Assembly: GCA_027405735.1 (NCBI GenBank)
Contig: JAPEHQ010000009.1
Coordinates: 1,736,001-1,800,000, forward strand
Length of the DNA stretch: 64,000 nt
Source of the DNA: Mucor racemosus
Taxonomy: Eukaryota > Mucoromycota > Mucoromycetes > Mucorales > Mucoraceae
Direction of reading: 5' to 3'
In this document: positions 1-11,788 of the stretch, piece by piece
Position numbering within the stretch: the stretch's first letter is position 1
Layout: every line of letters starts with the position of its first letter
The notes under the pieces: generated by a model
Seen by the model: the letters and a program-made list of their open reading frames with translations, nothing else
Database searches by the model: none
What the model was told of the DNA's origin: nothing
Position numbers and translations under genes: made by a program

Positions 1-1608
1 TCTTTTGTTCATAAATTCCTATAATAATTACGATACATGTTTATTTACGTAAATCTTATCATTTATTTACAACATTTAATGTTATTGTGGTTTTCCTAGT
101 TGAATAATGTTAAAACTCAAAAATTAAATTATTTTTTCCGTAGTGGTAGTGGTATATTTTAGCGTAAAACAATGTAATACAATGGTAATATAGCCAAACT
201 GAGCAAATAAAAAGAGATTTAAGGATGTAGAAAGGCAGTAGAAAGCATCAAATTTCGAGTAAAACATTGGAGTATGAAGGTAGTATGCGAGTTTTACTAC
301 CGTATCACGCAAGGTAATGCAAGCCTTTTACCACACCATATTCCGTTGTAAGGTAATATGTACGTATTACCTGCATATTCAATAAGGATTAGCCGCAGTG
401 CTGTGGACGCAACCTTATTTTTTTTTCCCATATATATGTATTTGTATTGATGACCATTTTTGGCAGAAAAGTTTTTTCAAAAGCAGTACACATCCATTCA
501 ACATTGTCCCCCGGCTACAAATTTTATTAAATGAAGCAAGGATGGTTACTATAGTGATTGTTTCATAAATTTGAATGATGCAGAAATGGCCAGCTTAAAA
601 TTGAGAAACCGCATTTGAAATGAAAATAAGTCTAGAAAATACTAAGGTATTGCAATGATGGTTATTAAGTAAAGTCGACTTTATTTTTCATTCTCTACCA
701 GAATATCTAGGCTTTGGATCGTTATAAAGACTTTTTTTATTTTTTTATAAATTTTGTGAGAGCACGTTTTCTGTTATAGAGATCCATGAAGGGATGACAG
801 GTATTTAAAACTAAAACCGTAGGATAGTACTCATTAGCGTCTACCAACGAATTTTATCTCGTCAAGAAATATTGATTTTTGGTCGAGAAAATTGAGATTG
901 AATGATTGATTTTTGGTGATACAAAAAAGGATTCATTTTGGACGAGGATATACAGGTCCGGATTTTCGCCGACCAAAAAAAAACCAAAAAAAAAATTAAT
1001 ATCCCCACCAAAAATAGAGCTACAGCTACGTATAAATACTCATACTGTAGATAATTTTGGTGCACATAACGTGAAAGTAAAATATTTTAGGATTGCATTT
1101 GAATGAAGGGTACTTTTTGATCAAAAACCTTTAAAATTTGACATTAAATTTACTAGAAATTTTATGAGAAAAACATTTTCACAACCTACACAGATCGATT
1201 CAGAATTAAAAACTAAACCTAAAACATTTAATACGCTAGTTCAACGTACTATTCATTTTTGTGAGTTATTAAACATACAAGTTTTTTTTTGGATTTTTTT
1301 GGATTTTTTTTCCATTTGAACACTTTTTGGATTCAAGATCAGTTACATGTGCATATCTAATTATACAATTTTATATGGTGACATTCAAAATCGGAGCGTG
1401 CCCCCATTTTAATTGATAATCAGGAAATAAAAAATGTAGGGCTATACCTGAGATGCTACAGAATATTGGCAAAAGGCTTATTTCTATTCATCTTAATTTT
1501 TCAGCGAGTATAAAGTCTTCAAAAGTAAAACGCTTGCCTTTCCCCCGCTTAAGAAATCAATCTAAGATGTCAAATATCTCGAGATTTTAATAAGCTTGCA
1601 CATAATAA
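1..1608 (+). repeat. Family A dispersed repeat, copy A1 (clipped by window edge)
   Basis: This stretch reappears in reverse complement at 42121-44627 and, from about position 498, in the same orientation at 58490-59580. The three copies differ by scattered substitutions and small indels. No transposase or reverse transcriptase frame is visible, so the class is unknown. A 62-codon frame at 124-312 (minus) is largely kept in the inverted copy, but that can follow from overall similarity. The left end lies outside the window. The right end abuts a hAT-like element at 1609. Confidence 0.85.
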
Positions 1609-2096
1609 TAGTGATCGCAATCGAGCAGTGCGGGCATAAGCAATCGAGCGAGGCCTATGCTTGGGTTCGCTTGGATTGCGCTTTTTTAGGGTAATTACTT
1701 GCATCAGCTTGCTTGCATGTAACACTGGGTAAATTTATTCAATTTACGTAATTTTAGCTTTAAAAATGTCAAAATGCATCACATTTTGAACCAATATCAG
1801 GCTAAAAATATATAGTATAATCCTTGCGCTTGCACTCCGATTTGCTAGATTGCTTATACAGTATACTTGTATTCGACTTACTTGACTTGCTTGATTCTTT
1901 GAAAAATTAGATAATGCTTGATTTACTGTATGCCTGGCTGTTTGGTTTCAAAACTAAAAATACTCGATATACAACTGCTCGACGAACGGTTGCTTAGGCT
2001 CGGGTTTGCTTGAGTAACTTTCTAATATTTTAGACTCGACAAATGCTTGCTGAAACTGCTTGCGCTCGCTTGAGCTCGGGTATTTTGCAAACGCTA
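1609..2096 (-). mobile_element. GCTTG/CAAGC-rich hAT-like non-autonomous element, copy B1
   Basis: The element is packed with the 5-mer GCTTG and its complement. Its ends are imperfect inverted repeats, TAGTGATCGCAA at one end and TAGCGTTTGCAA (complement strand) at the other, matching at 9 of 12 positions. This pattern is typical of hAT termini. Related copies lie at 41490-42120 and 46086-46724 in the opposite orientation. No transposase is present. Subterminal repeats of a short motif are known in hAT elements as transposase binding sites; that reading is inference here. No clear 8-bp duplication was found. Confidence 0.6.
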
Positions 2097-2727
2097 TTAT
2101 ATACATATTTTAGCTTTGAAATTAATATAATTTCCTGCGTAACAAGAAGTAATCAACGAAAAAGAGGAAAGCACACCTTTTGGTAATTAGTTCTAAATTG
2201 CAAAAACTTATGATGTAAAATGTTAAAACGGTCGATAAAAATAATCTTGCCCAAATATTAAACTTCTTTTATTGACAATACATCCAGAGAATGATGTATT
2301 TTAGTATTTATATAGTTTTTATTATGGCCATTACACAGAATTACTATCACGCCAAATATAGACCGAGACCTTGGATGTGCCACCTAAGATATAATAATAT
2401 TGACATAACATAATGCACAAAGGTTCTACCAATCAAAGTATAAAACCGAGAGCGATTCTCAAATAATTGATTTTCTCAAATACGTTTACCGACCTACAAA
2501 TGAGTATCATACCTGCTCTTTATATAGCATGAAAAAAGTTTTGATAAAGGAAATAGTTGATGCTATTTGGAAATATACAGTGCGAACAAATTTGACGAGG
2601 AAACTTTATAATCTTTCACCAGCTCGTGCCACAAGCAGAAGTTCGAATTTTTGTCCGTAGAGCAGGAACGTAAAACCGTGAAAAACGAAAGTCAGAAAAT
2701 AATATAATTTCGTCTCTTAAGCATACT
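2097..2727. other. Gene-free stretch beside family A/B
   Basis: AT-rich sequence with no convincing coding frame. A segment near 2364-2430 (around the word GAGACCTTGGATGTG) is similar to 29049-29110, so it is probably part of another dispersed repeat. Confidence 0.5.
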
Positions 2728-2999
2728 TGTAGTGAGTCAAACATTTCAGTTTAATTCATGCAAAACCTTACCTCATTCCTTATATAAATACTACAGAGAA
2801 ATCATTACATGATCCCTTGTAGATTTATCTGTCTTATTACACTCCCTTTACTTTTATTTATTCACTAATAAATATCTAATTTACAAATAAGAACACCAAC
2901 CTTCATCAATCCAGTGATCACAAATTTATAATAACAAGAATAATATCTATAAGCATGTTATCCACCTTTATTGTTAGTCCAAAATTACAGATCATTACA
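2728..2999 (+). mobile_element. Solo LTR, family L1 (272 bp)
   Basis: It starts TGTAGTGAGTC and ends GATCATTACA. Across copies the ends read TGTAATGA...TCATTACA, a perfect 8-bp inverted repeat with TG/CA termini. A TATA-like CTTATATAAATAC and an AATAAATA polyadenylation-like signal lie in the expected order. Flanks ATACT and ATATT could be a 5-bp target duplication with one change. Other copies are at 41122-41394 (inverted), 49072-49345 and 63740 to the window end. No internal retrotransposon region is attached. Confidence 0.75.
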
Positions 3000-4493
3000 A
3001 TATTGGATGAAAAATATTGTAGTAATGTTAAAGTGACGTTCAAGTAATGGATTTGTGCTAAAATATTTCTTCGATAACGTAGCAAGCAACATTCAAAATA
3101 TTTTACCACAGAACAAAGAACAATTTTGGACCGGTTCATTTTCTTACACTGTAAATTAGAGCCCGTCCATCATATTTTTATTGGACCAGTCAATCTATCA
3201 CTGGAAGGCGCATTTTCTTTGGACCGCCGGTCCAAAACTAATTATTTTGATTTGGAAGAAAGAAACGAAAAAGAAATACCATTCCTGGAATTTAAAAGAG
3301 AAAATATATCCGGATGTTTGAGTAAACGACTCTGCATTACTGATTAAAATATATGCAAATTAATGAGACAGCCAAAACCCATTATTACGTGTTCATATAC
3401 ATACATAATAGCTAGTTTTTAACATTATTTTTATTATAAACGTCATACTATTATGATACCCAATTTAAATGAATGCATAAAGTGTAAAAAAGTACCATAT
3501 TTATTATTAGCATTGACAACGAGTCGAGTTGGCTCGTAGACTCGAATAAAACTCGACTCGTATGACTCGTCTCCAATACTGTTTATTACATTATCTCCTG
3601 AAAAGTATCCGGCGGTCCGCTTATGGACCGACTCAATCGGAAGCTGAAAAAAAGTGCCATATCTATTACATGATATCCTGGATGGTGTCCGGCGGTCCGT
3701 CTATGTCCGGTATAATCGGAAACTGAAAAAAGTGACATAAAAAAAGTGCTGTATTTTATCCTCACTCCTTACTCACGACATGCTGCATTGCTATTCTCAA
3801 CTTTTGATTCGTGATGCTTCCCTTCCATTTCCAAATCTCACCACTTATTAAATATTTATAACCACCTTATTCATAGTCTGGCTTGGCAGGCTCATTGACA
3901 TTGGATTTTCGACTGTACCCCCATTTCTTCCGATCTCTGTTGTACATCGTGTTGCTCGTTCCTTGACCCGTCTGGATACTAAATTTCAGCTCGATTCGTC
4001 GCAGGTATCTAGCCATTCATTTAATTATTTGTTTTCACTTTTTTCCTTTTTATTTCTCTATATTTTTCCATCTTTATCTTAAATATACCTGCCTTCTTCT
4101 TCCATCTCATGACATTTGAAGGATTTAAAATAAAACCGGAGCACGACTCCCTTATAAAAAAAACCTCATTTAGAAATGAGTCCTAATGAAAATAGAGAAG
4201 AAATTATGGTATATCGAATCAAAATCTGCTAAAGAGGTGGGGGGGGGGATTAAGAACGCCAATAATATGATCGAAGTGAAATCGTAATTCAATCAAGTAC
4301 TCGCCACTCGCCATACTCTATGCGTATAATTTTTGAACGGTTATATAAAGCACTAAAATTACCCTTCAAAGAGAACTAATTATATATTATAATGGGCCAT
4401 GTAAATTTTGATTAAAAAAACAAAATTTTCATACGCAAAATGGAAATATTTTAAAATGAATGATATCTATATTTTACTTGATGGATAGGTGTA
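3000..4493. repeat. Gene-free stretch with hairpin and GC-rich tandem repeats
   Basis: A perfect 12-bp inverted repeat (ACGAGTCGAGTT at 3519-3530, AACTCGACTCGT at 3550-3561) forms a hairpin. Around 3600-3750 two units share TCCGGCGGTCCG, then ATCGGAA, then an A-run followed by GTG. An outer pair, TTTTGGACCGG near 3124 and CCGGTCCAAAA near 3229, is also inverted. These GC-rich words stand out in an AT-rich background. A 73-codon plus-strand frame at 3126-3347 overlaps the repeats and is not credible as a gene. Confidence 0.6.
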
Positions 4494-6564
4494 CTAATCG
4501 TCTAATTGATCATCAGCATCCCACAACAGCTCCTCATCTTCTTCTAACTCTTCCTGTTCTAATTCTTGACCCAGTTCAGACTTCTCATTAGAAAACTCTT
4601 GTTTTGCTGTTGTTGTTGACTTTGGTTTCTTCTTTATAGTAGTATTAGCTGGTATTGGTTTTGAAGTAATATTTGTAGATGTAATAATGTCCTTAATCGT
4701 GGCCACACTGAGCCCCTTCTCCCAGATATTAATTTCACGGTAATAAGCTTGTAGATTGACAGAATTGTCCCACGGACTTTGATAGCGATCATTCAAAGGT
4801 TCGATGGAGCCAAACCAAACACCTTTGACAATAGATCCAATATTCTCGGGATATGTCCAATGAACACTACTCGAGGCTACAAAACCATCCATATACAACG
4901 TAATCGGTGGTTCGCCAAAATTATTAGTTTGATCGTTAATCACCAATGCATAATGATGATATTCCTCGTCTACAACATAAGGTGAGGGCGTTAATTTCAA
5001 ATCATCAATCTGAGCCCATTCCCATTGATCATTTCTACGGACAGTCTTTACGTTGAATGATAGCGCACCGTTATATAAAATATGCGTGGATACATAGATC
5101 CTGCCATTGTCTGTTTGAATCACCATAGCCATTTGATCACTTGTTCTACTAGATGTTTTCATCCACCAACTCACCGTCATTGATTTCGCCGAAGTTTCTG
5201 TAGGCATATTCAAAAATATATAGCTTGCATCACCTGAAAGATATATGCTATCGTCTACATATTTTCCATTTCGGATGAGCCCTGCCAAATCGTTACCTGA
5301 ATCATCTTCTGCAGGCAGAGGGTTCGTTTCTTTTCTTTGTATTGAGAGAGGTTCCTTTAACGACCAATGTCCAATCAACCTGTCAGATCTCTCGGTATGA
5401 GTTAAAATGCGACATGATCTGGGTCTAGGATCTGGCTTTCCATCCAACAATAAGGGTCTGATTTGACAGTAAAGACTGTTATCAATTTCCATAATCACTT
5501 TTTCATTCACATCTTTCATCAAATTCTTATTTGCAGCTGATTCCCAAATATGTGTACCGAGATTTGCAGAGAAATCATAGCTTTTTTCCAAATATAATGT
5601 ACGTAAGCCATGACTATCCCATAATGGCCAAAAGAAAGCTGTATGGTTTAACACTGTGATTTCTTTACGGAAAAAAGGTGCCAACTTTCCAGGTAAAATG
5701 ACTGAATGATAATTCCATTCGGCGCTGTCAAACAATGCATAAGTTGCAAACCAACGTTGAATAAAACGAGAATGAGGTCTTGCCATAATCATGGCATTAC
5801 ATAACCCAACTGAGCCATCTATTGTTTATATGTATATTAGATCAGAGTCAGTTTTAGTTTTGAAATGTGAATGGTTTACCAACGCCTTCTTGAGCCATAA
5901 TGAATTCTCGATCAAGTAGATGATCTACAGGTTTTACCGAAATTAAATCGAGGTCAAGGTAAATACCGCCAAATTCCTCCAAAACTTGCAAACGAACTAC
6001 ATCTGCACGATGTGCGTAATGGCTTACTGGACGATCAAACACTCTCTCCACTAATGGCACTTTGTTCAATGTCAACATGGATCGAGCCCTTTCGAAATTA
6101 TCGCCTACGGGCATATAATGATAGTGGAACATGATTTTATCAGGTTTTAATACATCGTGAGCAGCTTTAATTGCAGTGTAATGAATTAAATCGAGCGTTG
6201 GATTTGGATCTCGAAGACCATATACGAAATGAACAATTTTTGGTATAGCTGTTCCAACAGTGGTTAATTTTGTTTCGCGAGCTATTGTTAATTCTTTAAA
6301 ATCTTTTGCATCTGAAGAAGCAGGTGGAGAAAGAGAAACTTCTAAATTATTTGTATTTGATGGTATATTTTCATTTGATGTTGTTTCTACGTTTGTTGTT
6401 GATTTTGTTGTAGAGGAAGAATGCCATCGACCGAGGAAAAACAAGAAAACAATAGTAACAATGGATATCCTCCAGAACAATTTCTGTTTTTGTTTCGATG
6501 ATTTCCTTGAATATGATTTATAGAATGGTAGTTTATTATAGTTTGAATTTCTTGTAGCAAACAT
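4494..6564 (-). CDS. GT32-family glycosyltransferase with C-terminal LamG-like domain
   Basis: Two exons, 6564-5880 and 5818-4494, with a 61-nt intron (GTAAAC...AATAG), give 669 residues. Splicing restores GVDGSVGLCNAMIMARP, a typical segment after the DXD region. A short cytosolic N-terminus and a membrane segment at about 31-46 indicate a type II Golgi-like protein. PKIVHFVYG (about 108-116), HRADVVR and GGIYLDLDL (DXD at D204-D206) are the Gly_transf_sug/GT32 hallmarks for nucleotide-sugar and metal binding; Och1 alpha-1,6-mannosyltransferase belongs to this family. From about 376 to 605 a concanavalin A/LamG-like fold is suggested by IGHWSL, DDSGNDLAG and MTVSWWMKTS. The tail is very acidic. 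It lies 63 bp downstream of the GH125 gene on the same strand. Donor and acceptor sugar are not determinable here. Confidence 0.93.
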
Positions 6565-6627
6565 ATTTTATAAACGGAAAAAAAAAAAGAGAGACGAAAA
6601 AAAAAAAAAAAAAAGAAACATGAAAAA
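6565..6627 (-). other. 63-bp intergenic gap with long homopolymer tract
   Basis: Only 63 bp separate the GH125 stop from the glycosyltransferase ATG. On the coding strand the gap is mostly T-runs. Nothing in it looks like a normal promoter, so the downstream gene's promoter may lie within the GH125 3' end or the two may be co-transcribed. Confidence 0.6.
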
Positions 6628-8460
6628 TTAAGCTAAATGGGGAAATTCTTCAATCACTTTCAGTATTGTAGTACCAGCTAAACCATTCGCCCAGCTAAAC
6701 CAAGGTCGAGTGAAGCGACTGGGATTATTGACATTAAATGATTCACACATTAAGCTACCCGTCTTTTTGGCCATTCGCTTTAAAACATCAATCAAATTCC
6801 GAATTTCTTTCTCGGATGAAGATGTTTGAATTTGCATTAATATACTCATAGGCCATACCATATTCTGTCCTGTATGTGGTCCACCTATTCCTTGTGCAAA
6901 ACTGCCTTGGAAATACCAAGGATTCCATTCTGATAAAACAAAATCTCTGGTATTTTGATAAATAGTATCGTTCTTATCAATAAACCCAAGCACAGGCAAA
7001 CTCAATAAAGAAGGTGTATTGGCATCATCCATCATTAATTGCGATCCGAAACAATCTACTTCAAATGCAAATACTTGACCGAAAATTGGATGTGAAACCA
7101 CTGCATGTTCGTATATTGCCTTGCGAATCGTATTCCCCAATTCCCTTGAATTTATCCAGATTTCATTTTGTATTTTATAGTTTTCATTAACTCTGAGGTT
7201 TGTAGAGCGTAAATACAATTGAATATGTCGACTAAGCTTAATGAGCTGCACTGATAATTGAGCATTCGATGGAATCTATTTTGCATGGAATCAGAATTAT
7301 TTGTATTATACAAATATCGTATATAAACAAGGCTTACTAGATATGGGAACGTTGTAGAGTCATCACTTGGTCTAAAAGCACTTCTGATTAACCCACACTT
7401 TCTCGTGATACCACCGATACCGAATTCACCCAATGTCTCGGTTGGCCTATCTGTATATCTTCTAAATCTATAGCCATCTTTTAAGGATACCGGTTCAGGA
7501 TCTTTTACAGAAGATGAACTGTTTGGTTTGTATAATTGAAGTTGATTTGAAGGCCATGTGTCTTGCATTTGGTCTTGTAAAACCTGAAATATACGTGGAA
7601 TTGCTTTTAACCAATCCTTTGATGTAATCACTCTTTCAATATCTCCTGTTGCTTCAATATAATCATTTGTTAACTGAAAGAAATGACCAATGGAATCCAA
7701 TTCATACTATACGCATACAATTTAGAATATTATATAGAAACTATATACAATGCTTTTACCTTGGATTCCCATACAATTTCTGGATCATATGGTGGTACTA
7801 CACGATCCGAAGTTGACCCCTTTCTCTGTCCTTCTTTTCTAGGAGCATACCAAGGTCTCAGAAAAGCATTCGCATAAGGATCGTAATGTAAGTAACTTGC
7901 TTGAACCTGAATTACACCGAAAACTAGATTCTTTAGACCATGATCTTGGTTTACAAATCTTAAATAAGGGGTGATTTGATTTGTTGAATCACGTATCCAC
8001 ATGGCAGGAACTAGTTTAACAATGTCGAATTAATAAAATCCATAATAATGATAAGAAACATATTGTTACATTACATACTATCTCCTGTTATTAAAAAAGT
8101 TCGCGGATCTTTTGTATCAGTGCTCACCCACTCCACAGTGGTATCCAGAGTATTTGGGAGACAATTCTGTAATAAAGTGTAAAGGTCTTTGTCCTTCATC
8201 GTAGATTCCAACGAGCCAAGGAAATCCTCGATGATTTGACTGGAATATTTCTTTTTCTCTGGTCGAACAAGTTTTAATCCATAAAATGGAGGGTCATAAG
8301 GTGGTAACTTTGATCTATTGGTTTGTATTGGTGGTTCCAAATAAGAGTCATTGTTGGGTAAATAACGAAATATCACAACTAAATTCACCAAGACTATAAA
8401 AAATACCAATAAATATATTGGTATCGTCTTTTTGGATGTCCTCTCATTGAAAACAGGCAT
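6628..8460 (-). CDS. GH125 exo-alpha-1,6-mannosidase, membrane anchored
   Basis: Four exons, 8460-8079, 8010-7760, 7706-7338 and 7275-6628, give 549 residues; the introns are 68, 53 and 62 nt. Each junction rebuilds a family motif: TGDIPAMWIRDS (about 125-136), VWESKYELDSIGHF, and FRPSDDSTTFPYLIPSN. DDANTPSLLSLP (from about 417), WYFQGSFAQGIGGPH and NGLAGTTI near the C-terminus complete the GH125 pattern. GH125 enzymes remove non-reducing alpha-1,6-linked mannose by inversion without a metal. A single membrane segment at about 13-31 with a short cytosolic tail predicts a Golgi/ER type II protein. The length is normal for fungal members. The GT32-type glycosyltransferase follows 63 bp downstream, fitting joint work on mannans. 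Substrate is inferred from the family. Confidence 0.95.
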
Positions 8461-10179
8461 TTTGAATAGACTGAAAAAGAAGAAAAAAGAGAATTTATGG
8501 GAGAAGAGTTATGAGAAAGTAAATAAAATGTAATGCATTTTGGTTATGGAAATTAGTGGGTGGTAGCTAACTTGCCGACGCTTTGTTACTATATTGGGCT
8601 AACTTACCCACCGCGATTTCCAAGCCAAACGTTCGTGCTATCGTCTAACCCAGTAGTCTTATCTAATCACGATTTTCTCTCAAATCAAGGTTCCCAACTC
8701 ATAGAAGAAGTCGTATATTACTTTAGAAGCCTTTTATATAGAAATTATTGACTTTTGAGGTCGCTTCAAATGAATGCAGCAGAGTTTTTAATACTGAACA
8801 ACCAATAGAACCGCTTGAGGTAGACACTTTTAGTTCAAGGCGCAAGTTCTGATCCAATTAATAAAGGCTATTGAGCTTAAAAGCGATATTTTGGCAATGA
8901 TAAACCATCTCGTTTTTGCAATTCTTAAATATAGGATGTCAAAAAAGCTTGGGATTAAATTAATAAATGGAATTAAACCTGCAAAATACACATATGATTA
9001 TGCTAATTTGGCAAAATTGGCCTATATTCGTACTTGGATGCTTCATTTTAAAGGTCTGCGACTATACCTGCTGCTCAAATGCATTACAGACGGATGCTAA
9101 CGTTTAGTAGATTCATTTCAAAGAATTACTTCATATTTTTTTCAATTCTTGATTTCAGCTCGATTTTTACCTTACTATACCTCGTCTGAAATCTCAGTTT
9201 TCGGAAAATTTGATTTTTCAAGCAAAAATTAAGACTTGTTACTAAGGTAACATTAAAGAACATATGACTAAATAACGTTATATTTACGATGAAAGTATTT
9301 GCTTCGCGTTTCACAACCAATTTTTTTGATATTTCCGGGAAAAACTCAAATCTTACTTTAATGAGAATAAAATACAATTTTCTGTCAAAAAACACAAAAA
9401 TTAAAATAACACCTTGTAGAGTATGTTATGATCTACAGTTTTAATTAGTATATTATTAAAGGTTAATCATCAAATATAGGCCTTAAAAATACTTTAAAGG
9501 TCTAATTTTTTCTGAAATCTAAAATAATACCAAAAATATTACTGTTGCGATTCTTTATTTTCACACCCCAATTTCATAGTGTTTTGCCACAAAAACATGG
9601 AGCTAGATAACAAACCACTAGTAAAAAGTGCTCAATTCTGGTAACGAAAGTTTGTTGTATGTAACATAATATCAGATGCTTCTTTTGGTATGACAGATGG
9701 TCGATTGAAAGTGTATAATTAGCAAAAAATGATTATTAACATACCAAAACATTTCCCTTTTAACTAATGTATGTGCTACTTTTTGCCTTTAATTTATCAG
9801 TATCAAGTAATGAAGTTTTATTCTAAAGAATACCATGCTAAAACAATACAAAGCCGCAACAATTGGTAGTATATAGAATCGAGAATCCTAAAGATTACTG
9901 CTCTTTTTTCAGTATCTTCCAGAAGACAGACGTATGTGTAACGATTATATCACTTTCTTGCCCCAGCTCAATTAATCTGTATCTTTACTATTGAATACCC
10001 TTGAACTTATCTGCCAGTAAGTGAATGAAGATGGATTTAAGTTTACCTAGTCCTTTTCTTTATGGGGTCTATATTAAAGCTTCTTTAGGTTCATAATCTC
10101 AATTTATATATTATTTCAATTTGATTTATTAACATGTATATATAAGATTTAGGTTTGAAAAAGAAGGGGTATCATTATT
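8461..10179. other. Intergenic region, GH125 5' side to permease 3' side
   Basis: About 1.7 kb, AT-rich. It holds the GH125 upstream region (right end of that gene) and the 3' flank of the permease. Short frames at 8560-8751, 8891-9100 and 9126-9395 lack motifs or splice context. No repeat seen elsewhere in the window was recognised here. Confidence 0.5.
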
Positions 10180-11740
10180 TTAAGTGCGATAAACAAAGTG
10201 TTCATTTTGAAGATCAGTAACGTCTTCAAGGTCATCAGGTAAGGCAGCAATGTTAATATTTTTATCCAAATGGCGCTTCTTATTTGCCTTGACGTAAACC
10301 AGACGCACATAAGCAAAGAGAATAATAGCCAATACATTAGCAGCAATGTATACACCCATACCAGTGAGATATCGAGGAGCTTCCTTATTACGCAACAGAA
10401 GAGGACCGATGAAATTACCAAATGTGTAAAAGACTAAATTGCCACCAGTGTAGAAAATCTTTTTAGTATAGCCCGAGACATTACTTGCAATTGATGCTTG
10501 CAACAAGACATACTATAATATAAATGTTAGTCGATTTAGCAATATAATAATGGTATATAGTCTTACAGTAGGAGTACAGGCACCACTCAAGTAGATACCC
10601 ATCAATTTGGCACCACCAGAAGGAATAGCAGCTAATAATGTCAAACCAATCAAAGATACAACACAAGAACCCATGGCAACATATATAACCTCAGAGAACT
10701 TTTTACTAAGATATGTAGTGATACCAATCATTGTAATAATAGCTGCTGCAGATGGCATTGTCAATAAGATGGCATCTGTACTAGAAAACCCAAGATCAGA
10801 GATAATAATGGTACTAAAAGTTGTTAATGCACCATTTTGAAAGTTAACAAACAGAGAGATCAAGCAATAGCAATATAATCTTGGTTCTTTGAGTGCTTCT
10901 TTAATTTGATCCATTTTGATCTTGCGGTTAGGAACTACTGCATTGTCCCTTGCACGGTCTTCAACGATTAGTTTTTCTTCTTTGGTCAAACTAAACCAAC
11001 GAGAGTCTGGTCTATCTGGCATAAAGAAGAAATAGACAATACCTGCTCCCATGGTCAACGAACCATATATTACCATTGCCCATTTCCATGGAGAAAAGAA
11101 GCCGACTGTAGGCATTCTCAAAATGCCCACAGCTGCAGCACTACCAATGATAGTTGATACACTGTTACTAACAAACATAATACCAAACCACACTACTTGT
11201 TCTGATCTTCTGTACATGGTAGCAATTAACAAGAACATGGTTGGATAGGTTGTTGCTTCAAAGAAACCCAACAAGAATCGAAGACCAGCAAGTTGAGCAA
11301 AGTCTTGAGCGAAACATATACAAAAGAGAACAGCGCCCCATATCACAAGCATTACGCCAATATATTTAGAAATAGGAAATTTTTGCATCATGTAATTATT
11401 TGGTAATTGCATACAGAGATAGCCAAGATAGAAAATAGAATTGATCCAGGCATATTGATCTCTGTCAATGCCTGTGTCTGTAAAGAATTGTGGAATAAGA
11501 GCAACGGTAGACAAAGTTCCTTTGTCAATGAACTAATGGGGAAAATTAATTTAGTATTTAATCATTATTTGTTAAATAGATTAGATTTACCTGAAGGAAT
11601 AAAATCACGCATACAAAAGGAATGAATCTCATATTCATTTTCTTGACAAACTTGACTTCAGCCTCTGATTTGACAAAAGGAACCTGTTCCTCTGTTTGGA
11701 ATTCATCTTTAGACACGAAACTTGAAGGTTTTTCGTCCAT
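10180..11740 (-). CDS. MFS transporter, allantoate permease (Dal5)/anion:cation symporter type
   Basis: Three exons, 11740-11591, 11532-10567 and 10512-10180, give 482 residues; introns of 58 and 54 nt begin GTAAAT and GTAAGA. An in-frame ATG 16 codons upstream (11788) is also possible; I prefer the inner ATG because MDEKPSSF opens an ordinary hydrophilic tail. FIDKGTLSTVALIP, YAWINSIFYLGYL and LGFFEATTYPTMF are typical of the ACS family of the major facilitator superfamily, which carries organic anions such as allantoate, nicotinate or vitamins with protons. About twelve hydrophobic segments are visible, with the usual central hydrophilic loop (PDRPDSRWFSLTKEEK) and a short charged C-terminus. 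Plasma membrane location is inferred. The substrate cannot be told. Confidence 0.92.
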
Positions 11741-11788
11741 TTTTTGTCTTCTAAAAAGTGATAATGTATAAAATGCAGATCTATTCAT

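Noticed and set aside
124..312. 62-codon frame (minus) also open in the inverted copy at 44318-44500
   Set aside because: Both lie in family A and are so alike overall that an open frame can persist by chance. No motif, promoter or splice context.
3126..3347. 73-codon plus-strand frame
   Set aside because: It overlaps inverted GGACCGG/CCGGTCC repeats and ends in repeat sequence; composition follows the repeats.
6260..6523. 87-codon plus-strand frame
   Set aside because: Antisense shadow of the glycosyltransferase N-terminus, as are the plus-strand frames over the permease, porin, tubulin and glucanase genes.
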